Virus record (IMG/VR): IMGVR_UViG_3300046660_000452
Span: 1 to 32,881 of that record
Source: a virus
Length of the DNA: 32,881 bases
Strand: one strand, 5' to 3'
The notes below the pieces were generated by a model. That model was not told the origin of the DNA, did no database searches, and worked only from the letters and a program-made list of their open reading frames with translations. Below, piece by piece: positions 17,278 through 24,539 of the stretch; position 1 is the stretch's first letter; each line of letters starts with the position of its first letter. Position numbers and translations under genes: made by a program.

Positions 17278-17759
17278 GATATGATCCCTCCGGGAAAAGT
17301 GGTCACTTGAAGGTTGAAGACTGGTATGTTGTAGTGGTTGGCGATGCGGATCGCCTGACCGGTGCCGCCCATGGCGTTCGGCCACGTCCAGCAGACCACG
17401 AACTCGACGGGAGACTTCAGGTCGAGGCCGAGCACCTGGTGCACGTTCCGCGCGTGGAAGTCCTGGGCGGCGTCACTCAGCTCGGTCCACAGCGGGTGGA
17501 ACTGAGCCGCGATGTCGACGGCCTCCGACGTGTACTTGAAGTAGTGGACGTCGTCGACCTTTCGGCCGTTGAAGCTCTTGCGAGGCAGGAAGATCACCTT
17601 CGAGTCACCTGCGCCGGCCTCGAACGCCGAGTCGGCGCCGGGAGCGCCGCCCGAGTAGAGGGTGTACCCCTGCTCGCGCAGGCGCGTCGCGATCTTCTGC
17701 ATGTGGTTGAGCACTGTCGGGGGAGTCTCACGGCTCCCGATGCCGGCGTATGTCTTCAT
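17274..17759 (-). CDS. SLOG-superfamily nucleotide-binding protein (DprA/LOG-like Rossmann)
   Basis: 161 residues from ATG 17759. MKTYAGIGSRETPP at the N-terminus and TLYSGGAPGADSAFEAGAG at about residues 32-50 are the hallmark G-S-R and GG-x-x-GAD loops of SLOG (YpsA/YspA/LOG/DprA-like) folds. A late MGGTGQAIRIANHYNIPVFN resembles the GGT strand-helix that closes the nucleotide pocket. SLOG proteins bind nucleotides such as NAD derivatives; with NadR, PnuC and a macro protein encoded nearby, a role in nucleotide metabolism or in sensing defence-derived nucleotides is conceivable but unproven. Confidence 0.78.
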   Translation of the reverse strand: MKTYAGIGSRETPPTVLNHMQKIATRLREQGYTLYSGGAPGADSAFEAGAGDSKVIFLPRKSFNGRKVDDVHYFKYTSEAVDIAAQFHPLWTELSDAAQDFHARNVHQVLGLDLKSPVEFVVCWTWPNAMGGTGQAIRIANHYNIPVFNLQVTTFPGGIIS

Positions 17760-17872
17760 CGCACGTACCTGTTGATGATGGCGGCCAGGCCCCAGATGAA
17801 GCCGAGCACTATGAGCGCTCCGAAGCCGCACTGAAAGAAGATGATGAAGTGACCGATCACGTCACAGGTCAT
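17756..17872 (-). CDS. 38-residue single-span membrane protein
   Basis: ATG 17872 to TGA 17756 gives MTCDVIGHFIIFFQCGFGAL followed by IVLGFIWGLAAIINRYVR. One long hydrophobic helix (residues 9-32) and a basic tail, typical of tiny phage membrane peptides. It overlaps the upstream gene by ATGA and the downstream SLOG-like gene by ATGA, which strongly suggests it is translated. Function unknown. Confidence 0.68.
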   Translation of the reverse strand: MTCDVIGHFIIFFQCGFGALIVLGFIWGLAAIINRYVR

Positions 17873-18576
17873 CGCGCGATGGTCTCCTCGAGGAGCTCAC
17901 CGTTGGCGCGGAGGGTGTCGGCCTTGTCGATGGTAGCGGCCACCAGGTTCTCGACGTCCTTGCCCTGCTCGACCTTGGTCTTCTTCGCGGCGTACCGGTT
18001 CACGGCCGACATGAAGCCGCCCTTGTCGATGTCGCCGTTGATCACCGAGACGCGGTCGAAGATGTCTTCCTTGATCTCGTCGGCCCGGGAGCAGATGACT
18101 CCCTGCAGCACGTGGGTCTTCTCGAGGAACCACTCGATCGTCTCGGCGGCAGATGCCGTGCGGACGTCAAAGTCGTCGTAGCGGTCTTTGACGCGCTTGA
18201 GGGCCTTCGAGAGCTTCTTGTCGTCGGCGTTGAGCAGCGCCGGGTCCATGCGGACGGTCTCGGCAGTCGCTTCCAACCTGACGCCGTACGGGCGCAGCAG
18301 GTCGTTCAAGCCCTCGAGGTTCCTGAGCGCAGCGTAGTACTGTGCCACGCGGCCGACCGAAGTGAACATCGAGTCGACCTTCGCGGGAGTGTTCTCGCCT
18401 GGGTAGCCGCCCGTGTAGTAGTTGAGGTCCGACAGCTTCTTGAGGAAGCCGCCGGTCTCGGAGAAGAGCGCGTCGAAGACCGTCTTCAGCGCGTCGAAGT
18501 CCTTCCACAGGACGTTGTTGAGTTCCTGGCGGATCTCTACCGCTTCGTTGAACTCTTTCTCAATTGCCTTGAGCAT
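17869..18576 (-). CDS. Hypothetical helical protein, 235 residues
   Basis: Starts MLKAIEKEFNEAVEIRQEL behind promoter P11. Almost entirely helical with heptad-like regions (ADDKKLSKALKRVKDRYDDF; VEQGKDVENLVAATIDKAD), suggesting a coiled-coil scaffold-like protein. Contains NYYTGGYPGENTP. No known family. First gene of an operon running through the 38-residue membrane peptide, SLOG-like protein and KCAAGHLIPD paralogues to tRNA-Arg. Confidence 0.75.
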   Translation of the reverse strand: MLKAIEKEFNEAVEIRQELNNVLWKDFDALKTVFDALFSETGGFLKKLSDLNYYTGGYPGENTPAKVDSMFTSVGRVAQYYAALRNLEGLNDLLRPYGVRLEATAETVRMDPALLNADDKKLSKALKRVKDRYDDFDVRTASAAETIEWFLEKTHVLQGVICSRADEIKEDIFDRVSVINGDIDKGGFMSAVNRYAAKKTKVEQGKDVENLVAATIDKADTLRANGELLEETIAR

Positions 18577-18603
18577 CGTCTCTCCGTTTCTGATTAGAGT
18601 TGA

Positions 18604-18632
18604 GTTATAACGCGTTTCTGGACGTTTGTCAA
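18604..18632 (-). promoter_or_regulatory. sigma70-type promoter P11
   Basis: TTGACA, 17-base spacer, TATAAC. The TGA stop of the 18629-18913 gene lies in TTGACA. Drives the 17869-18576 operon. Confidence 0.84.
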
Positions 18633-18913
18633 CTCTTTATTGACGTCGCCTTCACTCGGACGCGCCGCTTGATTTCTCGAACCTCGGACTTCACGACGCC
18701 GTCCGAGCAGCGGTTGCACGGCACGATGCCGCCTGATTTGTGTAGGTCTCCCGATGTCTCGTACGAGCCCGTGCCCTCGCAGACAGGGCACTTGTACCAC
18801 TCAGACGCCTTGAGCTTGACGGTCTCGTACTTTCGAGGGCCGGCGATGAGGTCGACCTCTCGGCCGAACTTCATCGCCTTGAGGTGTCTCGTGACCTCTC
18901 TGTAGTCAACCAT
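18629..18913 (-). CDS. DnaJ-type zinc-finger protein, 94 residues
   Basis: Two CxxC pairs in the DnaJ-like arrangement: CPVCEGTGSY (residues about 42-51) and CNRCSDGVV (about 66-74), 20 residues apart, enough for one zinc site. The flanks are basic (VKSEVREIKRRVRVKATS), fitting nucleic-acid or protein binding. GGAGG precedes the ATG, which overlaps the ligase stop codon by one base (TGATG). Functions with the ligase operon by position only. Confidence 0.75.
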   Translation of the reverse strand: MVDYREVTRHLKAMKFGREVDLIAGPRKYETVKLKASEWYKCPVCEGTGSYETSGDLHKSGGIVPCNRCSDGVVKSEVREIKRRVRVKATSIKS

Positions 18914-20025
18914 CAGTCGCCTCCCTTGAGCAAGAACGCATTTGAGATTGCCTTGAACGAGACGTTCGGGTCGTCGAGCGACTTGAACACCAGTCCCTCA
19001 CGCTCAGGGTGGTTGATCGACTTGCCGTCGTGACCGTACTCAGCGTACTGCAGGAAGCCCTCGGCGTCGTCGAAACCGAGCTTGACGTTCTCATAGACAG
19101 GGACGTGTTCGAGTCCGAGCTCGGTGACGACGTTCCAGCGATCATATGCGTGCAGGTACTCCTGGCGGTCGATGTCCCAGACGTCGAACACGAAGAATCT
19201 GAGCTCTTTGAACTGCTCTCGGTTTCCCTGTACGCCCGGCCCCATGAGCTCGCCCTGTACGGCGACGTTGCGGCCGAGTGTTCGCATGTTTTCTTCAAGC
19301 TTCAGCTTGCGTGCGACCTGCCAGAACGCGTTGTCGTCGGTCTCAGTCAGGTCGAGGTTCCGCGAGCACACGCCGAAGTTGTCGTCGTTCAAGTAGACCG
19401 TCATGCTCGAGCCGTCGAGCTTCAGAGAGCACTCCCACGCGTGGTCGCGGTACTTGTGCATGAACGTGCCGATGAAGTTCTGGACGCGTTCCTGGTCAGT
19501 CTTCCGGATGAAGCTCGGGAAGTTGCCGCGGACCTTGCCGGCGAGCTGTGCCGGGATGATCTTCTCGTACTTCTTGACGCCGAGGAGATCCGTGACGTCG
19601 AGGCCTTCTTGAAGCGCCACCAATTTACCGACAAGGATGCCGTTTTCATCGGTTTCAAAGAATTTTCCCCACCATCTCACCTCGGGGTCTTCCGTATGGC
19701 CGCCAGGAAAAATGTGTTCTTTGAACTCCTTGATCGGAACGATGAGTCCCTGAGAGACCTGGCCGCGCATCTTGATGGTCTTCAGGCGGAAGCCCTCTCC
19801 CTCCTGGGAGTTCTTGACGTGGGACGTCTTGCGCAGGAACTCGAACTCATCGCGGATCGGGAGCAGCGAGTCGATCTCGAAGTAGACCACCAGGTCTCCC
19901 ACGACGTGGAGCCCCTTCTGGACCACGACTTTCCAGCCGTCGACCTGGGCGACTTCGATGCGGTCTGCTCCCTCGATGGGCGACAGGGATTTGATGCGAC
20001 GGATGGTCGCCAGCTTGCGGCTCAT
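18913..20025 (-). CDS. RNA ligase of the DRB0094 (Rnl5) family
   Basis: 370 residues. The N-terminal domain (MSRKLATIRRIKSLSPIEGA, then DRIEVAQVDGWKVVVQKGL) is the OB-like module specific to Deinococcus DRB0094-type ligases. The ligase core follows with motif I SLKLDGSSMT (AMP-accepting Lys, about residue 203), VQGELMG (motif III), EREGLVFKS (motif IV) and SFKAISNAFLLK (motif V). These enzymes seal 3'-OH/5'-P nicks in RNA ends of RNA/DNA or RNA duplexes. It is distinct from the Rnl1-type ligase at 10913, so the phage carries two RNA ligases with different expected substrates. Confidence 0.9.
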   Translation of the reverse strand: MSRKLATIRRIKSLSPIEGADRIEVAQVDGWKVVVQKGLHVVGDLVVYFEIDSLLPIRDEFEFLRKTSHVKNSQEGEGFRLKTIKMRGQVSQGLIVPIKEFKEHIFPGGHTEDPEVRWWGKFFETDENGILVGKLVALQEGLDVTDLLGVKKYEKIIPAQLAGKVRGNFPSFIRKTDQERVQNFIGTFMHKYRDHAWECSLKLDGSSMTVYLNDDNFGVCSRNLDLTETDDNAFWQVARKLKLEENMRTLGRNVAVQGELMGPGVQGNREQFKELRFFVFDVWDIDRQEYLHAYDRWNVVTELGLEHVPVYENVKLGFDDAEGFLQYAEYGHDGKSINHPEREGLVFKSLDDPNVSFKAISNAFLLKGGD

Positions 20026-20038
20026 AAAGCCCTCCTGA

Positions 20039-21112
20039 TTATCTTTTTCTCTGGAACTTTGCGATGGGCGCCCACTTTGACTCGTGGACGTCCTGAATGA
20101 CGGGGAACAGCTCTTCCATCTGATCGTTGAAGTCAGTCTCCTTGACGACGTAGTACTTGCAGCCGAACTCCTCGAGCAGGTCGATCCAGAACTGCTTCGT
20201 GGACTCCCGCACCTTACCGCCGTAGCGGAGCGCGTCCTCCTCGAAGGGTATCTCGTCGTTCATCACGACGTACAGGTCGGCCTTGGCCTCTCGGAAGAGG
20301 TCCTCGAGGTACGGCTTCGGCTTCCCGCCGTAGATGCGGTAGTAGCCGATCGTCGAGAGCAGGTCGGTGTCATGGAACACGAACATCCGGTCTCCCTTCG
20401 CGCGAGCGGTCTTCTGCAGCGCGTACTGACCGATCGCGATCCTTCCCATCTTCGAGTCGGTGACCGTCCTGTCGTCCATGGACTCGAGGTAGGGACGGGC
20501 GAACTCGTGCGTGGTGTACGCGTCGAACTCGTGCCCCATCGCTTCGGTCATGGTGGTCTTGCCGCACGACTCTTGACCGAAGAAGACGACCGTCGAGGCC
20601 ATCACTGCGCCGAACTCGGGTAGCAGCTTTGAGAACTCCCAGTCAGGGTGGTCTCGTACGTCCTGGCCACGCGCGTCGATGAGTCGCCGGTCAGGGTCGA
20701 ACGGTATGAACTCGGCGTCGATCAACTCTGCGACCTTCTTGCCGTAGGGCTCAGAGGCGATGACGAAGTCGTAGTAGTACCGACGAGGCTTGCCGTTGAT
20801 GAGGTCTCGCCAGTAGGTCCACTCCTCGAGAGTCTGTGGCACCTGGGGAGCCGCATCGTCGTTATGGTGAGAGAAGGTGACTCGATGAGACTCGTGCCGG
20901 TAGTGCTTCGATAGCGCTGCGACCCTCACTTCACCGGGGACGGGCTCGTCCGACAGAGACGAGAGTATCACGTCCACCGAACCGGCAGCGCCTACGAATT
21001 CTAGGGCGAAGTCGATGAGAGCTTTGTGACCCAGAGTGGGCACCAGCGCGGTCATCAGCACCACGGCCCGCGCTCGGTACGGCGCGCCGTTCATGCGCAT
21101 ATGGAACTCCAT
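20039..21112 (-). CDS. nadR: NadR-like bifunctional NMN adenylyltransferase / ribosylnicotinamide kinase
   Basis: 357 residues. N-terminal nucleotidyltransferase domain with ALVPTLGHKALIDFAL (T/HxGH-type motif, about residues 22-37). C-terminal P-loop kinase domain starts near residue 172: VVFFGQESCGKTTMTEAMG, followed by the HEFARPYLE segment typical of NadR kinases. Reactions: nicotinamide riboside to NMN, and NMN plus ATP to NAD+. The DNA-binding N-terminus of enterobacterial NadR is absent, as in other phage forms. Follows pnuC with a TGATG overlap, so uptake and conversion of nicotinamide riboside are coupled. Confidence 0.9.
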   Translation of the reverse strand: MEFHMRMNGAPYRARAVVLMTALVPTLGHKALIDFALEFVGAAGSVDVILSSLSDEPVPGEVRVAALSKHYRHESHRVTFSHHNDDAAPQVPQTLEEWTYWRDLINGKPRRYYYDFVIASEPYGKKVAELIDAEFIPFDPDRRLIDARGQDVRDHPDWEFSKLLPEFGAVMASTVVFFGQESCGKTTMTEAMGHEFDAYTTHEFARPYLESMDDRTVTDSKMGRIAIGQYALQKTARAKGDRMFVFHDTDLLSTIGYYRIYGGKPKPYLEDLFREAKADLYVVMNDEIPFEEDALRYGGKVRESTKQFWIDLLEEFGCKYYVVKETDFNDQMEELFPVIQDVHESKWAPIAKFQRKR

Positions 21113-21795
21113 CAGAACCTCTCCCGGTCGAGTGCGATCACTTCTGCGTCCAGCAGGGTCTCAACGTAGTTGGACTTGTTCCACTCCCAGAGCCCCCAGA
21201 AGGCGTTGGCCGTGAAGAGCAGGTACTGCAGAGCGGTCACGGGAAGCCCCGAGACGAACATGTACGGGATGGAGACCAGGTCAACCACGATCCAGACCCA
21301 CCAGTTCTCGAGCTTCTTGTTGTCGAGCATGAGCTGGGCAGCGCCTGAAGAGGCCGCGAGGCCGATGTCGATCCACGAGAACGGGGCGCCGAAGAAGCCG
21401 ATGACCATGAGGTAGAGGCCGGCGACGACGAGCGTCACTGCTGCGTAGAAGCCCCACTCGTGGACGTCAGTCTTCGTGACCGGTCGAGTGTTGGCGTCGT
21501 CTCGCCAGCGGAAGTAGCCGTAGGCCAGTGAGAACACCAGGTAGAGGTTGAACAGCGCGAGCGCCGGCATGCCGGTCTGCCAGAAGAGCAGCGACCAGGC
21601 AGCGGTAGAGACCGCGCCGATCGGGTAGTTCCACCTCGTCTGCACCACGCAGAGGTAGGTGCATGAGTAGGACGTGAAGACCGCGAAGGCCTCGACGAGG
21701 GACACCGTGCTGATCAGGCCGAGGGCCAGGCCGATGCCGTAGGACGCGACCGTGAGTACGGCCCCGATGACGAGGGACCACAAGAAACGCTTCAT
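21112..21795 (-). CDS. pnuC: PnuC-type nicotinamide riboside transporter
   Basis: 227 residues from ATG 21795 (MKRFLWSLVIGAVLTVASYG; GGAG 8 bases upstream). Seven or so hydrophobic segments; the PnuC signature TRWNYPIGAVSTAAW and LENWWVWIVVDLVSIPYMF is present, including the Trp/Asn pair of the substrate path. Inner-membrane facilitator that brings nicotinamide riboside into the cell for phosphorylation by NadR, encoded by the next gene. Preceded by the lipoprotein gene and its possible readthrough extension. Confidence 0.9.
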   Translation of the reverse strand: MKRFLWSLVIGAVLTVASYGIGLALGLISTVSLVEAFAVFTSYSCTYLCVVQTRWNYPIGAVSTAAWSLLFWQTGMPALALFNLYLVFSLAYGYFRWRDDANTRPVTKTDVHEWGFYAAVTLVVAGLYLMVIGFFGAPFSWIDIGLAASSGAAQLMLDNKKLENWWVWIVVDLVSIPYMFVSGLPVTALQYLLFTANAFWGLWEWNKSNYVETLLDAEVIALDRERF

Positions 21796-21814
21796 TTCTG
21801 AACACTCCGTTCGA

Positions 21815-21913
21815 TTAAAGGAAGAATAGGAGGAAGGTGCCGACGCCGAGGAGCTCACCGTAGGCCACTCCTAAGTGGTCTCGGCGGTTCTGCTGCGAGG
21901 AGTCGTCGGTGTA
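21815..21913 (-). other. In-frame extension after TAG (possible readthrough tail)
   Basis: The 32 codons after the TAG stop (21914-21916) of the lipoprotein gene remain open to TAA at 21815-21817 and encode a hydrophobic C-terminus (DHLGVAYGELLGVGTFLLFF). The only internal start-like codon is GTG (21868). This is either a UAG-readthrough tail or non-coding spacer. Confidence 0.35.
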
Positions 21914-22192
21914 CTACACTGCCGCGTTGGAGACGGCCCACATGATCATGACTACGATGAGGAAGACGAGACCGAGCGCTTTTGCCAGGACTATGCCTGA
22001 GTCTTCCTGGTTGGACTCCTGCTCGACGGGAGTCGCGGGCTGCTCCTGGCGGGAAGCATCGGGCAGCACCACGATCGGGGTGACCACCTCGGGAGCCTCG
22101 ATGATCGGCGTCTCCTCGACGAGAGGGAACGAGTGCACGGCGGTGCAGCCCAGCATCAGGGCGATTGCTGCGAAGCCTACCAGCCTCATCAT
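21914..22192 (-). CDS. Lipoprotein with C-terminal membrane segment (u-spanin-like layout)
   Basis: 92 residues from ATG 22192 (GAGG 7 bases upstream). MMRLVGFAAIALMLGCTAVH is a lipoprotein signal with lipobox LMLGC; mature part is Pro/Glu/Val-rich (EAPEVVTPIVVLPD) and polar, ending in a strong membrane helix ALGLVFLIVVMIMWAVSNAA. Lipid anchor at one end and transmembrane helix at the other is the arrangement of unimolecular spanins, which fuse inner and outer membranes at lysis; if so, the host would have an outer membrane. No lysis gene is adjacent, so this stays tentative. Ends in TAG. Confidence 0.6.
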   Translation of the reverse strand: MMRLVGFAAIALMLGCTAVHSFPLVEETPIIEAPEVVTPIVVLPDASRQEQPATPVEQESNQEDSGIVLAKALGLVFLIVVMIMWAVSNAAV

Positions 22193-22365
22193 TTGTTAAC
22201 CTCACACTTGTAGGAGACCCGGAGGCCCTGGAGTTTCGAGAGGTCTTCCGACACCCTGTTCACCACGTAGTCCTTGTTGGACTCGCAGGTGTCGGCATCG
22301 ATCGACTTAAACTTGAAGACGGCGTTGTAGTGTAGCGCCGTTATCGTGACTATCACAAACGTCAT
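22189..22365 (-). CDS. Hypothetical 58-residue protein with hydrophobic N-terminus
   Basis: ATG 22365 follows GGGAG at 8-base spacing. MTFVIVTITALHYNAVFKFK starts with a short hydrophobic stretch that could be an uncleaved anchor or weak signal, then KSIDADTCESNKDYVVNRVS and a second Cys near the end, so a disulfide is possible outside the cytosol. First gene behind P12; overlaps the lipoprotein start. Confidence 0.65.
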   Translation of the reverse strand: MTFVIVTITALHYNAVFKFKSIDADTCESNKDYVVNRVSEDLSKLQGLRVSYKCEVNK

Positions 22366-22392
22366 AGGTTCGACTCCCGTTCCTATGGCCAG

Positions 22393-22418
22393 TCTATACC
22401 ATTCTAGACGTTTGTCAA
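22393..22418 (-). promoter_or_regulatory. Promoter P12 with 14-base spacer
   Basis: TTGACA and TATAGA are present but only 14 bases apart. The TGA stop of the 22415-22819 gene lies in TTGACA. Two other promoters (24512, 30004) have the same short spacing. Confidence 0.6.
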
Positions 22419-22819
22419 CCCATTCTTTTGAGAAACGCCAGAGACTTTGAGATTCGCTCGTCTTTCTCGATCCTGTTGGCGAGCCGGCGGGAGTTCTCAC
22501 TCGACACTTCGGCGTGGAGGACCGCGTCGATCAGGCAGCGCTGGTCCCACGTAAACAGGAGCTTGTCGCTGATGTAGTCCTGTGAGAACAACGCCCACTT
22601 GACGTCCACCGTGTCGAACGGCCTGTCGTCGTTGTAGAACTCGACGGAGTCAGTCTTGTGGTCGTACCAGAGGTCGGCCGATATCTTCACTCGCTTCCAC
22701 GACGAGCCCTTCGGCAGCGTCATGACCACGTCGTGAGACCAGTCACCGTACACCACTTTGACGGAGTAGTTTCCCGCCTTCACGGCGTCATAGATCAGAG
22801 CTCCGACTTTCTCGTACAT
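22415..22819 (-). CDS. Hypothetical 134-residue protein
   Basis: MYEKVGALIYDAVKAGNYSV start (ATG 22819). Beta-rich first half (VKVVYGDWSHDVVMTLPKGS), acidic middle, helical basic C-terminus (NSRRLANRIEKDERISKSLA). No family recognised. Lies downstream of four genes with GTGA/ATGA couplings that start at the macro-domain gene, forming one operon (22415-24461). Confidence 0.72.
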   Translation of the reverse strand: MYEKVGALIYDAVKAGNYSVKVVYGDWSHDVVMTLPKGSSWKRVKISADLWYDHKTDSVEFYNDDRPFDTVDVKWALFSQDYISDKLLFTWDQRCLIDAVLHAEVSSENSRRLANRIEKDERISKSLAFLKRMG

Positions 22820-22823
22820 CACA

Positions 22824-23096
22824 TCACCTCGTGGTTGTTGTTGGGCCGACGTCGACCTTCACGGAGACCGTGACGGCCATCGGCTGGCACGCGACCACGC
22901 GGAGGTCCCTGGCGTGGTACAACTCGACGTACGACTGGAGCTCCTTGAACTCAGTGAACACTTTCGTCGAGAGGACGGGCACTGTGCTGTAGTCGCCGTA
23001 GCCGTTGTCTTGAGAATAAGAAGAGTTCTCGAAGACGATCCAGTAAGGGCTCGCTCCCGACTTCGGCAGGTCTTTGATTTCGCGGGCGTTGATCAC
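22824..23096 (-). CDS. Hypothetical 90-residue protein, GTG start
   Basis: GTG 23096 overlaps the previous stop (GTGA). Product (M)INAREIKDLPKSGASPYWIV, likely beta/alpha with FENSSYSQDNGYGDY in a loop and VVACQPMAVTVSVKVDVG at the C-terminus. No recognised family. Confidence 0.72.
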   Translation of the reverse strand: MINAREIKDLPKSGASPYWIVFENSSYSQDNGYGDYSTVPVLSTKVFTEFKELQSYVELYHARDLRVVACQPMAVTVSVKVDVGPTTTTR

Positions 23097-23437
23097 TCGA
23101 ACAGTCCCTCCGGCCGGCTCTCGATGAGGTCGGCGATCTTGTTGAAGTCCCAGCCGTCTCGGTCGTTGTGGTAGTACAGGGCGCCGCCCGCGTAGATGCC
23201 CATATTGTGGGCCAGACCGTACGCTTCCTGGATGAGGTGATACGACGGGTATGTCGGCTCCATGAGCTCTTCGTCGCTGAGCCCGATGAGCTTGCCGGCG
23301 ACGCCGAGGCAGCAGTAGCCGACCTCACCGAGCCCAGGGTCCTTGTTGCAGAGCACCTTCGTGGTCTGCGCGTACTCGCCCGAGCGGAGGGCCTTCAGCC
23401 ACTCGGCGGTCAGTTCGTCTCGTTCTCGAGTGGTCAT
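23093..23437 (-). CDS. Hypothetical 114-residue protein (YCCLGVAG motif)
   Basis: ATG 23437 has AAGGAG upstream. MTTRERDELTAEWLKALRSGEYAQ is followed by VGYCCLGVAGKLIG and later GIYAGGALYYHNDRDGWDFN. This layout (W-x-x-ALRSGEY then YCCLGV) recurs in small phage and bacterial proteins whose function has not been defined. Overlaps the next gene at both ends. Confidence 0.75.
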   Translation of the reverse strand: MTTRERDELTAEWLKALRSGEYAQTTKVLCNKDPGLGEVGYCCLGVAGKLIGLSDEELMEPTYPSYHLIQEAYGLAHNMGIYAGGALYYHNDRDGWDFNKIADLIESRPEGLFE

Positions 23438-23979
23438 GGTGTCTCTCCTTCGAAGTCTACGTTGAGGTTCTTTGCTTCTGCCCACCAGCGGACGTCGATG
23501 CCGTTCCGCTCGATCATGAGACCGAGGAACGCCGCGGCCTGAGTCGGGGTCGTCCGAGAGCCGAAGGCGCCGCTGACCATGTAGGCGTAGTACTCACTCT
23601 CGGATAGGTCGTACTGGGCGCAGGAGTCCTCGTTGATGTCGAACGGCCAGAACAGCGCTCCACGCTCAGACTCAGTCTCGAGGCCGAGCCACTCACCCGC
23701 GAGTCTGCCGAAGTCTGGGTCGGCGTCGTCACCGTGTACATCCACGAATCTGACCTCACCGTCCTCATCGACTTGATACGGCGCGAGGTTGCCGAAAATG
23801 ACTGCCCAGCCGCCGACGCATGCCGACGTGTTGCACATGTTCTTCTCGTGCACCGAGAGGTCGGGCCCGTCTTCTTCGGCCCAGGTCCACGCCTGCCACC
23901 GGCCGTGGTCAAAGTTCTTTGCCGGTATAGACAGCAGAAACTGCTGCAGCGACCGTGCATTCTCTACGTTGAGTCTCAT
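23434..23979 (-). CDS. Hypothetical 181-residue protein (NTSACVGGWAV motif)
   Basis: ATG 23979 (MRLNVENARSLQQFLLSIPA) follows GAGG. Mid-region has NMCNTSACVGGWAVIFG and later FGRLAGEWLGLETESERGAL, FWPFDINEDS. The pattern CxTxxCxxGWA is found in uncharacterised phage and proteobacterial proteins. The ATG overlaps the stop of the macro-domain gene, so translation is coupled. Confidence 0.73.
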   Translation of the reverse strand: MRLNVENARSLQQFLLSIPAKNFDHGRWQAWTWAEEDGPDLSVHEKNMCNTSACVGGWAVIFGNLAPYQVDEDGEVRFVDVHGDDADPDFGRLAGEWLGLETESERGALFWPFDINEDSCAQYDLSESEYYAYMVSGAFGSRTTPTQAAAFLGLMIERNGIDVRWWAEAKNLNVDFEGETP

Positions 23980-24461
23980 TTCCAATCCTCTTTCTTCGCG
24001 TTGTCGTACACGTGGAAGTCGATGCGGTGGTAGGCCGATATCTCTCGGACGATCGGCTCGACGTCCTGTTCCCAGTTGAGGCCTCCGAGGCCGCACCCGA
24101 CCTTCGGCATTGCTATCGGTGGAACGTCGTCGTTAAAGATGCAGAGCGACTTCCTCCGGTGCTGGAAGCAGAACGAGTCAAGGGCTATCCGGATCGCATC
24201 GACGTTGGCGTACCTCGCCCCGTCGTAGCCGTAGGTGACCTGAGTCAACATGTTGCCGATGAGCTTACCGTGGGACTCCGCGTAGATCACGTCGCCCAGC
24301 TTGGAACGAAAGACGTCCCTCATGTACGCGTCGTACGCCTCAGGAAACTTTTCTCGTACGTCCTTGGCGGCTCCCGAAGCCATCTTGCCCTGCATGTTAC
24401 AGCCGTGGACGATGGAGGCGTTCGGCGCGTCCGTGAGGTTTCCCTCGAAGTAATAGATCAT
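23976..24461 (-). CDS. Macro-domain protein (Poa1-like ADP-ribose phosphate phosphatase)
   Basis: 161 residues. MIYYFEGNLTDAPNASIVHG with the macro-domain CNMQGKMASGAAKDVREKFP loop (ADP-ribose binding Asn and Gly-rich turn, residues about 21-40) and a C-terminal PKVGCGLGGLNWEQ loop that wraps the ribose phosphate; this spacing matches Poa1p/ALC1-type enzymes that act on ADP-ribose-1''-phosphate or remove ADP-ribose from substrates. In this genome it could clear ADP-ribose phosphate formed during tRNA end healing, or counter ADP-ribosylation. First gene of its operon, behind P13. Confidence 0.85.
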   Translation of the reverse strand: MIYYFEGNLTDAPNASIVHGCNMQGKMASGAAKDVREKFPEAYDAYMRDVFRSKLGDVIYAESHGKLIGNMLTQVTYGYDGARYANVDAIRIALDSFCFQHRRKSLCIFNDDVPPIAMPKVGCGLGGLNWEQDVEPIVREISAYHRIDFHVYDNAKKEDWK

Positions 24462-24511
24462 TTGACACCTGGTTCGCGTAGCGACGGCCGTCAGGCCGTG
24501 TGTAGTTCGTT

Positions 24512-24537
24512 TCTATACGATTCTGGAATTTTGTCAA
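24512..24537 (-). promoter_or_regulatory. Promoter P13 with 14-base spacer
   Basis: TTGACA and TATAGA, 14 bases apart. Followed by a leader hairpin ACGGCC/GGCCGT and the macro-domain gene. Confidence 0.6.
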
Positions 24538-24539
24538 CT

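Noticed and set aside
22363-22391. Rightward tRNA 3'-end-like sequence (T loop TTCGACT, acceptor-like strand, GCCA), possible attachment site
   Set aside because: On the minus strand the same bases are the ribosome-binding site and ATG of the 22189-22365 gene; the T stem has a mismatch and there is no 5' half or integrase.
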